A DNA stretch of 64,000 nt from Paracoccus methylarcula (GTDB lineage Bacteria; Pseudomonadota; Alphaproteobacteria; Rhodobacterales; Rhodobacteraceae). The notes beneath the pieces were generated by a model, which was not told where the DNA came from, made no database searches, and saw nothing but the letters and a program-made list of their open reading frames with translations. A program made the translations under genes and the position numbers. Below, piece after piece: positions 37,348-46,799 of this stretch. The DNA lies in assembly GCF_003007735.2 (NCBI RefSeq), contig NZ_PXNQ02000010.1, forward strand, positions 1-64,000, written 5' to 3'. Every line of letters begins with the position of its first letter. The stretch's first letter is position 1.

Positions 37348-38347
37348 AGCGAATCCTCGGGTCCAGCACGCCATAGAGAATATCGGCAATCAGGGTGAAT
37401 GTGACGATCAGGATGGCGAAGATGAAGGTGAGCGTCAGCACCATCGGGATGTCATTGGCGTGGATGGACGAGATGAGCAGCTGCCCCAACCCGTTCACCT
37501 TGAACACCTGCTCGGTGATGATCGCGCCGCCGAAGACCGTGGGCAGGCCGAGGGCGATGACCGTCACCACCGGGATCAGGCTGTTGCGCAGGACATGTTT
37601 CAGCACGACCTTGCGTTCTCCCAACCCCTTGGCGCGGGCGGTCCGGACATAGTCCTGCCCGAGATTGTCCAGCATCGAGGCGCGCATGAAGCGGCTGATC
37701 TGCGCGGCGTTATACAGTGCCAGAACCGTCACCGGCATGATCATCTGCCGCACCTGCACGAGGAAGCTGTCCCAGTCCTGGACCTCATGCGTGGTGTCAT
37801 AGACCGATGGGAACCATTGCAGCTTGACCCCGAAGATGATGATCAGCACCACCCCGGTAAAGAAGGTCGGCATCGAGAAACCGACCATCGAGACGAAGGT
37901 GCCGATCTGGTCGAACCAGCTATATTGCTTGTAGGCCGACAGGATCCCGATCGGGATCGCGATCATCACGCCGACGATATAGGACATGCCCACCACAGTC
38001 AGCGTCTGCGGCACGCGCTGCGCGATCACGTCAAAGACCGGGCTGCGCGACTGGAAGCTGATGACCCGCTGCATCCCGTCGCTGAAATATGTGCCCAGCA
38101 ACTGGTCGGTCCAGTAAAGCGGCTCGACCCAGAAGAACTGCTTCAGCCATAACACGTAGCGGATAAACCACGGCCTGCCGAGCCCGAGCGCCTCGCGCAT
38201 CTTCTCCTTGACCTCGGGGGGTACAGTCAGCGGCACATCGCCCAGGGGATCGCCGGGGGAAGCCTCCAGCAGCAGGAAGATCACCAGCGAGATGAACAGC
38301 AGGGTCGGGATCGCCAGCAATACTCGGCGGATCGTGAAATTCAGCAT
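37340..38347 (-). CDS. Peptide ABC transporter permease, DppB/OppB type
   Basis: Inner-membrane permease, 335 residues. It starts MLNFTIRRVLLAIPTLLFIS, contains the coupling loop DYVRTARAKGLGERKVVLKH, then GGAIITEQVFKVNGLGQLL, and ends ILYGVLDPRIRYD, the DppB/OppB pattern. Downstream of the two binding-protein genes on the same strand. Confidence 0.92.
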   Translation of the reverse strand: MLNFTIRRVLLAIPTLLFISLVIFLLLEASPGDPLGDVPLTVPPEVKEKMREALGLGRPWFIRYVLWLKQFFWVEPLYWTDQLLGTYFSDGMQRVISFQSRSPVFDVIAQRVPQTLTVVGMSYIVGVMIAIPIGILSAYKQYSWFDQIGTFVSMVGFSMPTFFTGVVLIIIFGVKLQWFPSVYDTTHEVQDWDSFLVQVRQMIMPVTVLALYNAAQISRFMRASMLDNLGQDYVRTARAKGLGERKVVLKHVLRNSLIPVVTVIALGLPTVFGGAIITEQVFKVNGLGQLLISSIHANDIPMVLTLTFIFAILIVTFTLIADILYGVLDPRIRYD

Positions 38348-38412
38348 CCGGAACCTCTTTGACGCCTCGGGATGGAACTGGCCCGGCCGCTAGCAGCCGG
38401 GCCGGATTGCGG

Positions 38413-40131
38413 TCATTCTTCGGCGCGATGCCAATCGGCCACGTTCCAGAACTCGCTGTCCCAGGGGTTCATGTGGACGCCGCCGAGACGGTTCGAGCTG
38501 ACCGAGACGCGGCCACGCGCGATCAGCGGCAGATGGGTCATCGAATCGCGGGTGATCATCAGGTTCATCTTCTTGGCCAGTTCGGCCCGCGCCTCTATGC
38601 CCGATGTCTGCGCCATCTCGGCGATCAGCGCCTCGTACTCCTCGTCACAGTAGCGCGCGTTGTTTTCGCCCTGCCACTGGTTCTCGGGGCTGGGGATCGC
38701 CTCGCAAGAGCGCTCGGCCAGGAAGCTGCCCGGATCGGTGCCGTCATAGACATCCGTATACATCTCGACATCGGCATAGAACTTGACGATCGTATCGGGC
38801 GAACCGGGATCCGAGCCGAAATAGACGCTGGCATCCACGGTCTTGAGCTCGGTTTCCACGCCGATCTCGGACCACCATTGCTTGATGAGGGCCTGGAAAT
38901 CCTGCCGCACGGCATTGACCGAGGTCTGGAACAGCAGTTTCAGTTTCCTGCCGTCCTTCTCGCGCACACCGTCGCCGCCGAGTGTCCAGCCGGCTTCCTC
39001 CAGCAGGGCATTGGCCCCCTCGATGTCCTGCGTCAGGCAATCGTCGTTATCGGATGCGTAAATCTCGGGGTTCGGAACCATGTTGCATGTCGCCTCCCCG
39101 GTCTCGCCATAGCCGATCTCGTTCAGCAATTGCCGGTCTATGGCCATGGACAGGGCCTGCCGGACCTTGAGATCCGAGAGGATCGGGTGCGGGTGCTTGA
39201 GCGTCGAGCGTTCGCCCTCGGGCAACTCCGGTGACGGATCGGACATGTTCAGCAGGATATGTTCGACCGTCGAGCCGAAATCGACCTCCAGCTTGCCCTT
39301 GCCCGCCGCGAGCATTCCCTCCAGCACATCGGGGGCGAGCTGGATGTTCCAGGCGTAATCATATTCGCCTGTCTCCAGCACCGCGCGGGCCGCCGAGGTC
39401 GAATCGCCGCCGCCCTTCAGGGTGACATTCGCAAAGGCGGGCTTGTCCGCCTCGCGATATTCCGGATTGGCCTCCAGCGTTACGACGTCATTGGTCTTGA
39501 AGCCGGTCGCGCGGAAGGGGCCGGTGCCGATCGGGCCGAAATTCTCGTCGGTGCAGGTCGCGGCCTTCGCGCCGGTGCAGTTCTCGAACTGGGCCTTTTG
39601 CAGGATCGGCGCCTGAGCCCCGATAAAGGCGGAATAAGGGTAGGGGCGCGGCGAGTCGAAGCTGATCCTGACCGTCAGCGGATCGACCACTTCGACCGAT
39701 GTCACGCCTTCGAACTTGGCGGCCTGCGCGCAGCCGCCTTCGTCATTCATGCAGTAATCGGCGGTGAATTTCACGTCCTCGGCGGTCAGGGGCGTGCCGT
39801 CGGACCATGTGATCCCGTCCTTGAGCGTCCAGGTGATCGAGGTCAGATCCTCGGAAATACCGCCATTCTCCACCGTGGGGATATCGGCGGCCAGCCGGGG
39901 AACGATCTCGCCATCCGGCGCGAAAGTCGCCAGCGGCTCCAGGATCAGTGACGAGGCCAACATCTCCTTGACGCCGGTCGAAAGGTAGACATTCAGCGTG
40001 GACGGAGCCTGCCAGAGCAACAACTTCAACTCGCCATCCGTGCCGCGTTCGGCGAATGCGGGGGCGGCTGCCAGCGCCACGGCTGTCGCGGCGCCGGTCA
40101 GCAGGCCGGTCTTGAGCGTCTTGATAGACAT
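38413..40131 (-). CDS. Peptide ABC transporter substrate-binding protein (paralogue 1)
   Basis: A 572-residue periplasmic binding protein of family 5. A signal peptide (LLTGAATAVALAAAPAFAE) precedes the mature domain, which has WSDGTPLTAEDVKFTADYCM, YDYAWNIQLAPDVLEGM and the LSMAIDRQLLNEIGYG region. It is strikingly similar across its whole length to the next gene, and both share the unusual MAERG-type start of the mature protein, including ...RGTDGELKLLLWQAPSTLN. Probably binds a peptide or other bulky amine. Confidence 0.92.
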   Translation of the reverse strand: MSIKTLKTGLLTGAATAVALAAAPAFAERGTDGELKLLLWQAPSTLNVYLSTGVKEMLASSLILEPLATFAPDGEIVPRLAADIPTVENGGISEDLTSITWTLKDGITWSDGTPLTAEDVKFTADYCMNDEGGCAQAAKFEGVTSVEVVDPLTVRISFDSPRPYPYSAFIGAQAPILQKAQFENCTGAKAATCTDENFGPIGTGPFRATGFKTNDVVTLEANPEYREADKPAFANVTLKGGGDSTSAARAVLETGEYDYAWNIQLAPDVLEGMLAAGKGKLEVDFGSTVEHILLNMSDPSPELPEGERSTLKHPHPILSDLKVRQALSMAIDRQLLNEIGYGETGEATCNMVPNPEIYASDNDDCLTQDIEGANALLEEAGWTLGGDGVREKDGRKLKLLFQTSVNAVRQDFQALIKQWWSEIGVETELKTVDASVYFGSDPGSPDTIVKFYADVEMYTDVYDGTDPGSFLAERSCEAIPSPENQWQGENNARYCDEEYEALIAEMAQTSGIEARAELAKKMNLMITRDSMTHLPLIARGRVSVSSNRLGGVHMNPWDSEFWNVADWHRAEE

Positions 40132-40240
40132 TGAATTTCCCTTCCCGTTGCAATCTTGCGGATTTTCCCGTCCCGCGAGGCCGCTTGCCGTTTCGGCGCA
40201 TGCCCGCCAGGAAGGCAGGCATGGCCATGTTTCCAGAGGC

Positions 40241-41944
40241 TTATTCCTCGACGCGATGCCAGTCCGCGACGTTCCAGAGCTCGGTGTCCCATGCGTTCAG
40301 CTCGACCCCGCCAAGCGAGTTGCTGACCGCCGAAGCCGTGCCGCGATAGACCAGCGGGATGATCCCGTTGCTCTCCTTGGTCAGCATCTCGTTCATCTTC
40401 TGACCCAGCTTGCCGCGTTCCCCGGGATCGGCGGTCTTGCCCAGTTCGACGACCAGCTTGTCATATTCCTCGTCGCAATACCGGTTGGTATTCTCGCCCT
40501 GCCACTGGTTTTCGGGGCCCGGCGCCTTCTCGCAGGTGAACTTGGCCAGGTAGGGCTCCGGGTTGTTGCCCTCGAAATTGTTGGCATACATCTCGATATC
40601 GGCATAGAACTTGTGCAGCGTATCGGGTGAGCCCGCGTCGCTGCCGAAGAACACCGAGGCATCGATGGTCTTCAACTCGGTCTCGACGCCGATTTCCGAC
40701 CACCACTGCTTTATCAGTGCCTGGAAATCCTGGCGCACGGCATTGACCGAGGTCTGGTAGACCAGCGACAGCCGCACACCGTCCTTTTCGCGCACGCCGT
40801 CACCGCCGGGCACCCATCCGGCCTCGTCGAGCAGGGCCTTGGCGCCCTCGATATCCTGCGTCAGGCATTCGGTATTGGGCGAGGCCCATGCCTCGGGCGC
40901 TGGAACCAGGTTGCAGGTCGGCTTGCCCGCGGTTCCATAGCCGATCTCGACCAGCAATTCGCGGTCGATGGCCATCGACAGGGCCTTGCGCACCGCCGGA
41001 TCGCTCAGGAACGGATGCGGATGCTTGACGGTCGAACGCTCGCCCTCGGGCAAATTGGGGGAGGGATCGGTCAGGTTGACCATGAGCCGCTCGACAAGGC
41101 TGCCGAAAGCCGCATGGACCTTGCCCTTGCCTTGCGCTTCCATGCCCTCGATCACGTCGGGGGCAAGCTGCGTGTTCCAGGCGTAATCGAACTCGCCCGT
41201 CTCCAGGACCGAGCGCGCCGCCGCGGCCGCGTCGCCGCCGCCCTTCATGGTCAGCCTGGCGAAGGCCGGTTTCTCGGGATCGCGATATTCGGGATTGGCC
41301 TCGAAGACGATCACGTCATTGGTCTTGAACGAGACGACCTTGAACGGGCCGGTGCCGATCGGGTTGAAATTCTGCTCGGTGCATGTCGGGGCGGCTGCGC
41401 CGATGCATTGCTCGAACTGCGCCTTCTGGATGATCGGCGATTGCGCGCCGACGAAGGCGGCGAAGGGATCGGGGCGTGGCTCGGTGAAATTGACCTTCAC
41501 GGTCAGGTCATCGACCGCCTCGACGCTCTCCACCCCCTCGTATTTCGCAAGCTGCGCGCAGCCGCCTTCGGGATCCATGCAATATTCGGCGGTAAAGACC
41601 ACATCGGCCGAGGTGACGGGCGTGCCGTCGGACCATTTCAGGCCTTCCTTCAGCTTCCAGGTGATGGAGGTCAGGTCTTCGGCAATGCCGCCGTTTTCCA
41701 GCGATGGAATTTCCTCGGCGAGCCGGGGGAACAGTTCGCCTTCGGGCGTGAAACCGGCCAATGGCTCAAGCGACATGCTGGATGCGATGATATCCTTGGT
41801 GCCGCTGGACAGGTACTGGTTCATCGTCGATGGCGCCTGCCACATGATGACATTCACCTCTCCGTCGCTGCCGCGTTCGGCCATGGCGGCGGGGGCCAGG
41901 GCCAGCGATGCGGCGGCGCACATCAGCAAGGTCTTCAGTTTCAT
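40241..41944 (-). CDS. Peptide ABC transporter substrate-binding protein (paralogue 2)
   Basis: A 567-residue family 5 binding protein and close paralogue of the preceding one. A signal peptide (TLLMCAAASLALAPAAMAE) is followed by RGSDGEVNVIMWQAPSTMN. Shared blocks include NGGIAEDLTSITWKLKEG, NAVRQDFQALIKQWWSEIGV and WDTELWNVADWHRVEE. The ATG at 41944 gives the signal peptide directly; an earlier start would add residues before it. First gene of the minus-strand operon. Confidence 0.93.
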   Translation of the reverse strand: MKLKTLLMCAAASLALAPAAMAERGSDGEVNVIMWQAPSTMNQYLSSGTKDIIASSMSLEPLAGFTPEGELFPRLAEEIPSLENGGIAEDLTSITWKLKEGLKWSDGTPVTSADVVFTAEYCMDPEGGCAQLAKYEGVESVEAVDDLTVKVNFTEPRPDPFAAFVGAQSPIIQKAQFEQCIGAAAPTCTEQNFNPIGTGPFKVVSFKTNDVIVFEANPEYRDPEKPAFARLTMKGGGDAAAAARSVLETGEFDYAWNTQLAPDVIEGMEAQGKGKVHAAFGSLVERLMVNLTDPSPNLPEGERSTVKHPHPFLSDPAVRKALSMAIDRELLVEIGYGTAGKPTCNLVPAPEAWASPNTECLTQDIEGAKALLDEAGWVPGGDGVREKDGVRLSLVYQTSVNAVRQDFQALIKQWWSEIGVETELKTIDASVFFGSDAGSPDTLHKFYADIEMYANNFEGNNPEPYLAKFTCEKAPGPENQWQGENTNRYCDEEYDKLVVELGKTADPGERGKLGQKMNEMLTKESNGIIPLVYRGTASAVSNSLGGVELNAWDTELWNVADWHRVEE

Positions 41945-42206
41945 GACATTCTCCCGTTGGATTTGGAAAGCCGCACGGGTCGGAGCCATTCGAAATGGTA
42001 ATCCATTGTTCGGATTGCTTTTATCATTTCCTGTCCCGTATTTTTCGGGTCTTTGTTATGGATCCGTTTCCCTGCGGAATGTTTGCAGTTTCAAACGATC
42101 CACCCCGCGATGGCAAGCCCTATCCACATCCCCGGGGCGAAAGTTTCGGCTTTGACATTCCTTCGCCTGCCGCTAGCCTTCCTCCGGGACAGATGATCGG
42201 GGGCGC

Positions 42207-44042
42207 ATGATGCTGGACGAGAAACCGCTTGTTTCCTTTGAGAACCTTCGGGTCGAGTTCGAGACCAATGACGGCACCGTGGTGGGCGTCAAGGATATCA
42301 GCTTCAACATCAAGCCCGGGGAATGCGTCTGCGTCGTGGGCGAATCGGGCTCCGGCAAATCGGTCAGCTCGCTTTCGCTGATGCGGCTGGTCGAATTCGG
42401 CGGCGGCACGATCACCAATGGCCGGCTGATGTTCGATCCCGGTGACGGCAAGCCGATCGACCTTGCGCATCAGGGCGCGCCCGTCATGCGCGACATTCGC
42501 GGCAACCGGATCGGGATGATCTTCCAGGAACCGATGACGGCGCTGAACCCGGTCTTTACCGTGGGCGACCAGTTGACCGAAGGGCTGATCGAGCATCGCG
42601 GGATGAACAAGTCACAGGCACGTGCCCGCGCGCTGGAAATCCTCAAGCAAGTCCGCATTCCCGAGCCCGAGCGGCGCCTTGATCAATATCCCCATGAGCT
42701 GTCAGGCGGCATGCGCCAGCGGGTCGTCATCGCCATCGCCATGGCCTGCGAACCCAGCCTGTTGATCTGCGACGAGCCGACCACCGCGCTGGACGTGACC
42801 ATCCAGGCGGAGATCCTTGCCCTGATCGACCGGCTCAAGCGCGAAAAGCGGATTGCCGTGCTGTTCATCACCCATGACATGGCCGTGGTCGCGCAGATGG
42901 CGGATCGCGTCGTCGTCATGTATCGCGGCGACAAGGTCGAGGAAGGCCCGGTCGAGCAGATCTTCGAGGAACCGCGCGAGGATTACACCAAGATGCTGCT
43001 GGCCGCCGTGCCGCGCTTGGGCGAGATGACCGGCAAGCCCGCGCCCGAACGCCTGCGGCTGATGCGCGACGGCAGCTTGGGCGAGCCCGAGCCGATCATC
43101 GTCAAGGATCCCAAGCCGTTGCTAAGGGTCGAGAATCTCGTCACCCGCTTCGCCGTCAAGGGCGGGGTGCTGCGCCGCACCGTCGCCAATGTCCACGCGG
43201 TCGAGGATGTGTCCTTCACCATCAATTCCGGCGAAACCATGTCTCTGGTGGGCGAATCCGGTTGCGGGAAATCCACCTGTGGCCGCTCGATCCTGCGCCT
43301 GGTCGAGCCGGAAGCGGGCAAGGTCTCGATCGACGGCACCGACATCCTTGCGCTGTCGCAATCGGGGCTGCGCAAGGCCCGCCGCGACATGCAGATGATC
43401 TTCCAGGATCCCTTTGCCAGTCTCGATCCGCATATGAAGCTTTATGATCAGGTGGCCGAGCCGATGCAGAACTACGGCATCGGCAGCCGGTCCGAGCGCG
43501 AGGACCGCATCGCTGCCCTGTTCGACCGGGTGGAACTGCCGCGCAGCTTCATGCGCCGCTACCCGCACGAAATGTCGGGCGGTCAGCGCCAGCGGATCGC
43601 CATCGCCCGCGCGCTCGCGCTGAACCCCAAGCTGATCATCGCCGACGAGGCGGTCTCGGCGCTGGATGTCTCGGTGCAGGCGCAGGTGCTGAACCTGCTG
43701 ATGGAGCTGCAGCAGGATCTGGGCATCTCGATGTTGTTCATCAGCCATGACATGGCGGTGGTCGAACGGGTCAGCCATCATGTGGGCGTCATGTATCTGG
43801 GGCGCATCGTCGAGATGGGAACGCGCCAACAGGTCTTCGAGAACCCGCAGCACAGCTATACCAAGCAGTTGATGCTGGCCGTCCCGGTCGCCGATCCCCG
43901 GCAGAAGAAGATCAACGAGGATCTGAATTTCAGCCCGATCCCCTCGCCGATGCACCCGGTCGATTACCAGCCCCACCCCTCCGTCTACCAGGAGGTCGCG
44001 CCGGGTCATCGCGTGCTGGTCGATCCGGTGACCCATTCGTGA
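42207..44042 (+). CDS. Peptide ABC transporter ATP-binding protein, fused OppD-OppF type
   Basis: A 611-residue protein with two nucleotide-binding domains. Domain 1 has Walker [12 protein letters not shown], signature [11 protein letters not shown] and [12 protein letters not shown]. Domain 2 has Walker [12 protein letters not shown], signature [15 protein letters not shown] and [12 protein letters not shown] DppD/OppD-type C-terminal segment follows domain 1 ([18 protein letters not shown]), and the usual OppF tail ends domain 2. It is divergent from the binding-protein genes with a 262-bp shared upstream region. It overlaps the FAD oxidase by 4 bp. Confidence 0.93.
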   Translation: MMLDEKPLVSFENLRVEFETNDGTVVGVKDISFNIKPGECVCVVGESGSGKSVSSLSLMRLVEFGGGTITNGRLMFDPGDGKPIDLAHQGAPVMRDIRGNRIGMIFQEPMTALNPVFTVGDQLTEGLIEHRGMNKSQARARALEILKQVRIPEPERRLDQYPHELSGGMRQRVVIAIAMACEPSLLICDEPTTALDVTIQAEILALIDRLKREKRIAVLFITHDMAVVAQMADRVVVMYRGDKVEEGPVEQIFEEPREDYTKMLLAAVPRLGEMTGKPAPERLRLMRDGSLGEPEPIIVKDPKPLLRVENLVTRFAVKGGVLRRTVANVHAVEDVSFTINSGETMSLVGESGCGKSTCGRSILRLVEPEAGKVSIDGTDILALSQSGLRKARRDMQMIFQDPFASLDPHMKLYDQVAEPMQNYGIGSRSEREDRIAALFDRVELPRSFMRRYPHEMSGGQRQRIAIARALALNPKLIIADEAVSALDVSVQAQVLNLLMELQQDLGISMLFISHDMAVVERVSHHVGVMYLGRIVEMGTRQQVFENPQHSYTKQLMLAVPVADPRQKKINEDLNFSPIPSPMHPVDYQPHPSVYQEVAPGHRVLVDPVTHS

Positions 44043-45382
44043 GGGCCGATCCTCCTGTCGCTCCGGGCCAAGCGCCGCAATTCCGTGCCGATCTGCCCGA
44101 AGCCGCGGATGTGGTCGTCATCGGTGGCGGCATCGCGGGCGTGACCACGGCGCTTTATCTTGCCCGCGACGGATTGTCGGTGGTGCTGTGCGAAAAGGGC
44201 CTGATCGCGGGCGAGCAATCCTCGCGCAACTGGGGCTGGGTCCGGGCGCAGGGCCGGGACGAGGCCGAATTGCCGATCATGATGATGGCCCGGCAGCTCT
44301 GGCGGGGGCTGGCGCAGGAGATCGGCGAGGAACTGGGCCTGACGACCTGCGGGGTCAGCTATCTCGCATCCGACGAGGCGGCACTGGCGCGATACGAGGC
44401 ATGGCTGGTGATCGCCCATGCCCATGGGCTGGACAGCCGGATCATGGGGCGGGCGGAACTGGACGGGCTGCTGCCCAATGATGCGGGCTGGCAGGGCGCG
44501 CTGGTCACGCCTTCGGATATGCGGGCCGAGCCGGGCGTCGCCGTTCCGGCCATCGCGAGGTTGGCGGCAAGCGAGGGCGTCACGATCCGGGAACATTGCG
44601 CGGTCCGGGCGTTGGAGGTTTCGGCCGGGCATGTCTCGGGCGTGATCACCGAGGACGGACCCATCCGCGCCGACCGTGTACTGCTTGCCGGAGGGGCGTG
44701 GTCGGGATTGTTTGCGGGCAATGCCGGGCTGTCCCTGCCGCAGCTTTCGGTTCGTGCGACCGTTGCGGCGACCGAGCCGCTTCCCGAATTCTGGTCGGGC
44801 GCAGCCGCCGATTCCAAGTTCGCCTTCCGCCGCCGTGCCGATGGCGGCTATACGCTGGCCCCCGGCACCACGCATGATTTCTGGATCGGTCCCGCCGCGT
44901 TTCGCCACCTGCGCAGCTACCTGCCGCTGATCCGCCGCGACCTTGGCCAGACCCGGCTGCAGCTTCGTGCCCCGAAAGGCTATCCGGACGCTTGGGGGAC
45001 GCCGCGCCGATGGGCGGCCGACCGCGCCTCTCCCTTCGAGGCGATGCGCATGCTCAACCCCGAGCCCAACGCCGCCGCGCTGACCCGGCTGCAAGAGGAT
45101 TTCGCCGCGACTTTCCCGGCGATAGGGCGCCCCCGGCTGCGGGCGGCATGGGCGGGGATGATCGATACCACGCCCGACCAGGTGCCGGTGCTGGATGAAA
45201 CCACGATCCGGGGTTTCTTCATCGCCACGGGCCTGTCCGGCCATGGTTTCGGCATCGGTCCCGGCGTTGGGCGGGTCATGGCCGATCTGATCCGCGGCGG
45301 AGAAACCGGCTTTGACCTGGGGCGCTTCCGCTTCGCGCGCTTCTCGGATGGCTCGCCGGTCACGCTCGGCCCCGAATTGTGA
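44039..45382 (+). CDS. FAD-dependent oxidoreductase (DAO family)
   Basis: A 447-residue amine/amino-acid oxidase-type flavoprotein. The dinucleotide-binding motif is DVVVIGGGIAGVTTALYLA, followed by SSRNWGWVRAQGRDEAELP, a hallmark of the gamma-glutamylputrescine oxidase-like branch. The C-terminal TPDQVPVLDETTIRGFFIAT and GLSGHGFGIGPG are typical FAD-closing segments. It starts with GTG overlapping the ATPase stop, so it probably oxidises an amine or amino acid brought in by the adjacent importer. Confidence 0.85.
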   Translation: MRADPPVAPGQAPQFRADLPEAADVVVIGGGIAGVTTALYLARDGLSVVLCEKGLIAGEQSSRNWGWVRAQGRDEAELPIMMMARQLWRGLAQEIGEELGLTTCGVSYLASDEAALARYEAWLVIAHAHGLDSRIMGRAELDGLLPNDAGWQGALVTPSDMRAEPGVAVPAIARLAASEGVTIREHCAVRALEVSAGHVSGVITEDGPIRADRVLLAGGAWSGLFAGNAGLSLPQLSVRATVAATEPLPEFWSGAAADSKFAFRRRADGGYTLAPGTTHDFWIGPAAFRHLRSYLPLIRRDLGQTRLQLRAPKGYPDAWGTPRRWAADRASPFEAMRMLNPEPNAAALTRLQEDFAATFPAIGRPRLRAAWAGMIDTTPDQVPVLDETTIRGFFIATGLSGHGFGIGPGVGRVMADLIRGGETGFDLGRFRFARFSDGSPVTLGPEL

Positions 45383-45454
45383 TACGATGGTGCCGCATCG
45401 GCCCCTTGCAGACTCTGCACAAAATCCGCATCCTATGTGCCGAAGGAGAACATC

Positions 45455-46620
45455 ATGCCAGTCAAGAACCGCTTTGCAGAGCTTTTGCCCGAAATCACCG
45501 CGTGGCGACGCGATTTCCATGAGCATCCCGAACTGCTTTACGACGTTCACCGCACCGCCGGAAAGGTCGCTGAACTGCTGCGCGAATTCGGCTGTGACGA
45601 GGTGACCGAGGGCATCGGCCAGACCGGCGTGGTCGGCGTCATCAAGGGCAAGACCGACAGCAAGGGCCGGGTGATCGGATTGCGCGCCGATATGGACGCC
45701 CTGCCGATCAATGAGCAGACCGGGGTGGAATATGCCTCGAAAACGCCGGGCAAGATGCATGCCTGCGGCCATGACGGCCATACCGCGATGCTGCTGGGCG
45801 CGGCAAAATACCTGGCCGAGACGCGCAATTTCGACGGCACTGCCGTGGTCATCTTCCAGCCCGCCGAAGAGGGCGGGGCGGGTGGCGACGCGATGATCAA
45901 GGACGGGTTGGCCGAGCGTTGGGGGATCCAGGAATTCTACGGCATGCATAACATGCCGGGCATTCCGGTCGCCAGTTCGCCATCCGTCCCGGCGCGATGA
46001 TGGCCGCCGCCGACCAGTTCGACATCACCGTGACCGGCAAGGGCGGCCATGCCGCCAAGCCGCATGAATGCATCGACACGACCCTGACCGCATCCCAGAT
46101 CATCGTCGCGCTGCAATCCGTCGTGTCGCGCAATATCGATCCGCTGAAGAACGCGGTGATCTCGGTCTGCGTGGTCTCGACCGATTCGACCGCGCATAAC
46201 GTCATCCCGCAGGTGGTCCAGCTCAAGGGCACCGCGCGCAGCCTTGCGCCCGAGGTCCGCGACCAGCTGGAAGAGGGGATCAAGCGCGTCGCCACCAATG
46301 TCGCCGCCGCCATGGGCGCAACCGCCGAGGTCGATTACCAGCGCGGCTACCCGGTGACGATGAACAATGAAGAGGCGACGGTCTGGGCCGCCGATGTGGC
46401 GCGCGGGATCGCCGGAGACGTGGACCTGACCATGCAGCCGATGATGGGCGGCGAGGATTTCAGCTTCATGCTGAACGAACGTCCCGGCGCCTATATCTTC
46501 GTCGGCAATGGCGATACGGCGATGGTTCACCACCCGGCCTATAATTTCAACGACGACACGATCCCCGCCGGCTCCAGCTGGTATGCCGGCATGGTCGAGA
46601 CACGGATGCCCGCCGCCTGA
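45455..46620 (+). CDS. M20 amidohydrolase, hippurate hydrolase type (frameshifted)
   Basis: A ~388-residue metal-dependent amidohydrolase once joined. The N-terminal half has AWRRDFHEHPELLYDVHRTA, LRADMDALPINEQTG and HACGHDGHTAMLLGAAKYLA; the C-terminal half has GKGGHAAKPHECIDT and MMGGEDFSFML. The frame breaks near 45980: MPGIPV should continue as GQFAIRPGAMMAAADQ, needing one G restored. AAGGAGA precedes the ATG at 45455. It may deacylate substrates imported by the neighbouring transporter. Confidence 0.82.
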
Positions 46621-46647
46621 GCGGGCAAACGGATTGCGTCCCGCGAT

Positions 46648-46741
46648 GGCCGGGGGGTTGTCTGCCCCCCGTCGCCGGCTGGTTCTCGAACCAGTGGCGC
46701 ACCACCCGACAACCCCGGGGATATTTGCATGAAGAAGAAAA
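46648..46741 (-). repeat. Interspersed terminator-associated repeat, copy 4 (long subtype)
   Basis: The minus strand reads TTTTCTTCTTCATGCAAATA then TCC, followed by a long G+C-rich tail similar to copy 1 over ~90 bp (shared GCCGGCTGGTTCTCnAACCA and GTCTGCCCC segments). It begins 59 bp past the YcaQ-type gene stop, directly after a perfect hairpin. Confidence 0.78.
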
Positions 46742-46762
46742 TGCGCGCGGGATCGCGCATTT
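46731..46762 (-). terminator. Rho-independent terminator of the YcaQ-type gene
   Basis: On the minus strand AAATGCGCG and CGCGCATTT (46754-46762 and 46739-46747) form a perfect 9-bp stem with a 6-nt loop. It is followed by TTCTTCTTC, the start of repeat copy 4. Confidence 0.72.
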
Positions 46763-46799
46763 CGTTGAAACCGAACCACCATGGCGGTCGGATCATGCC

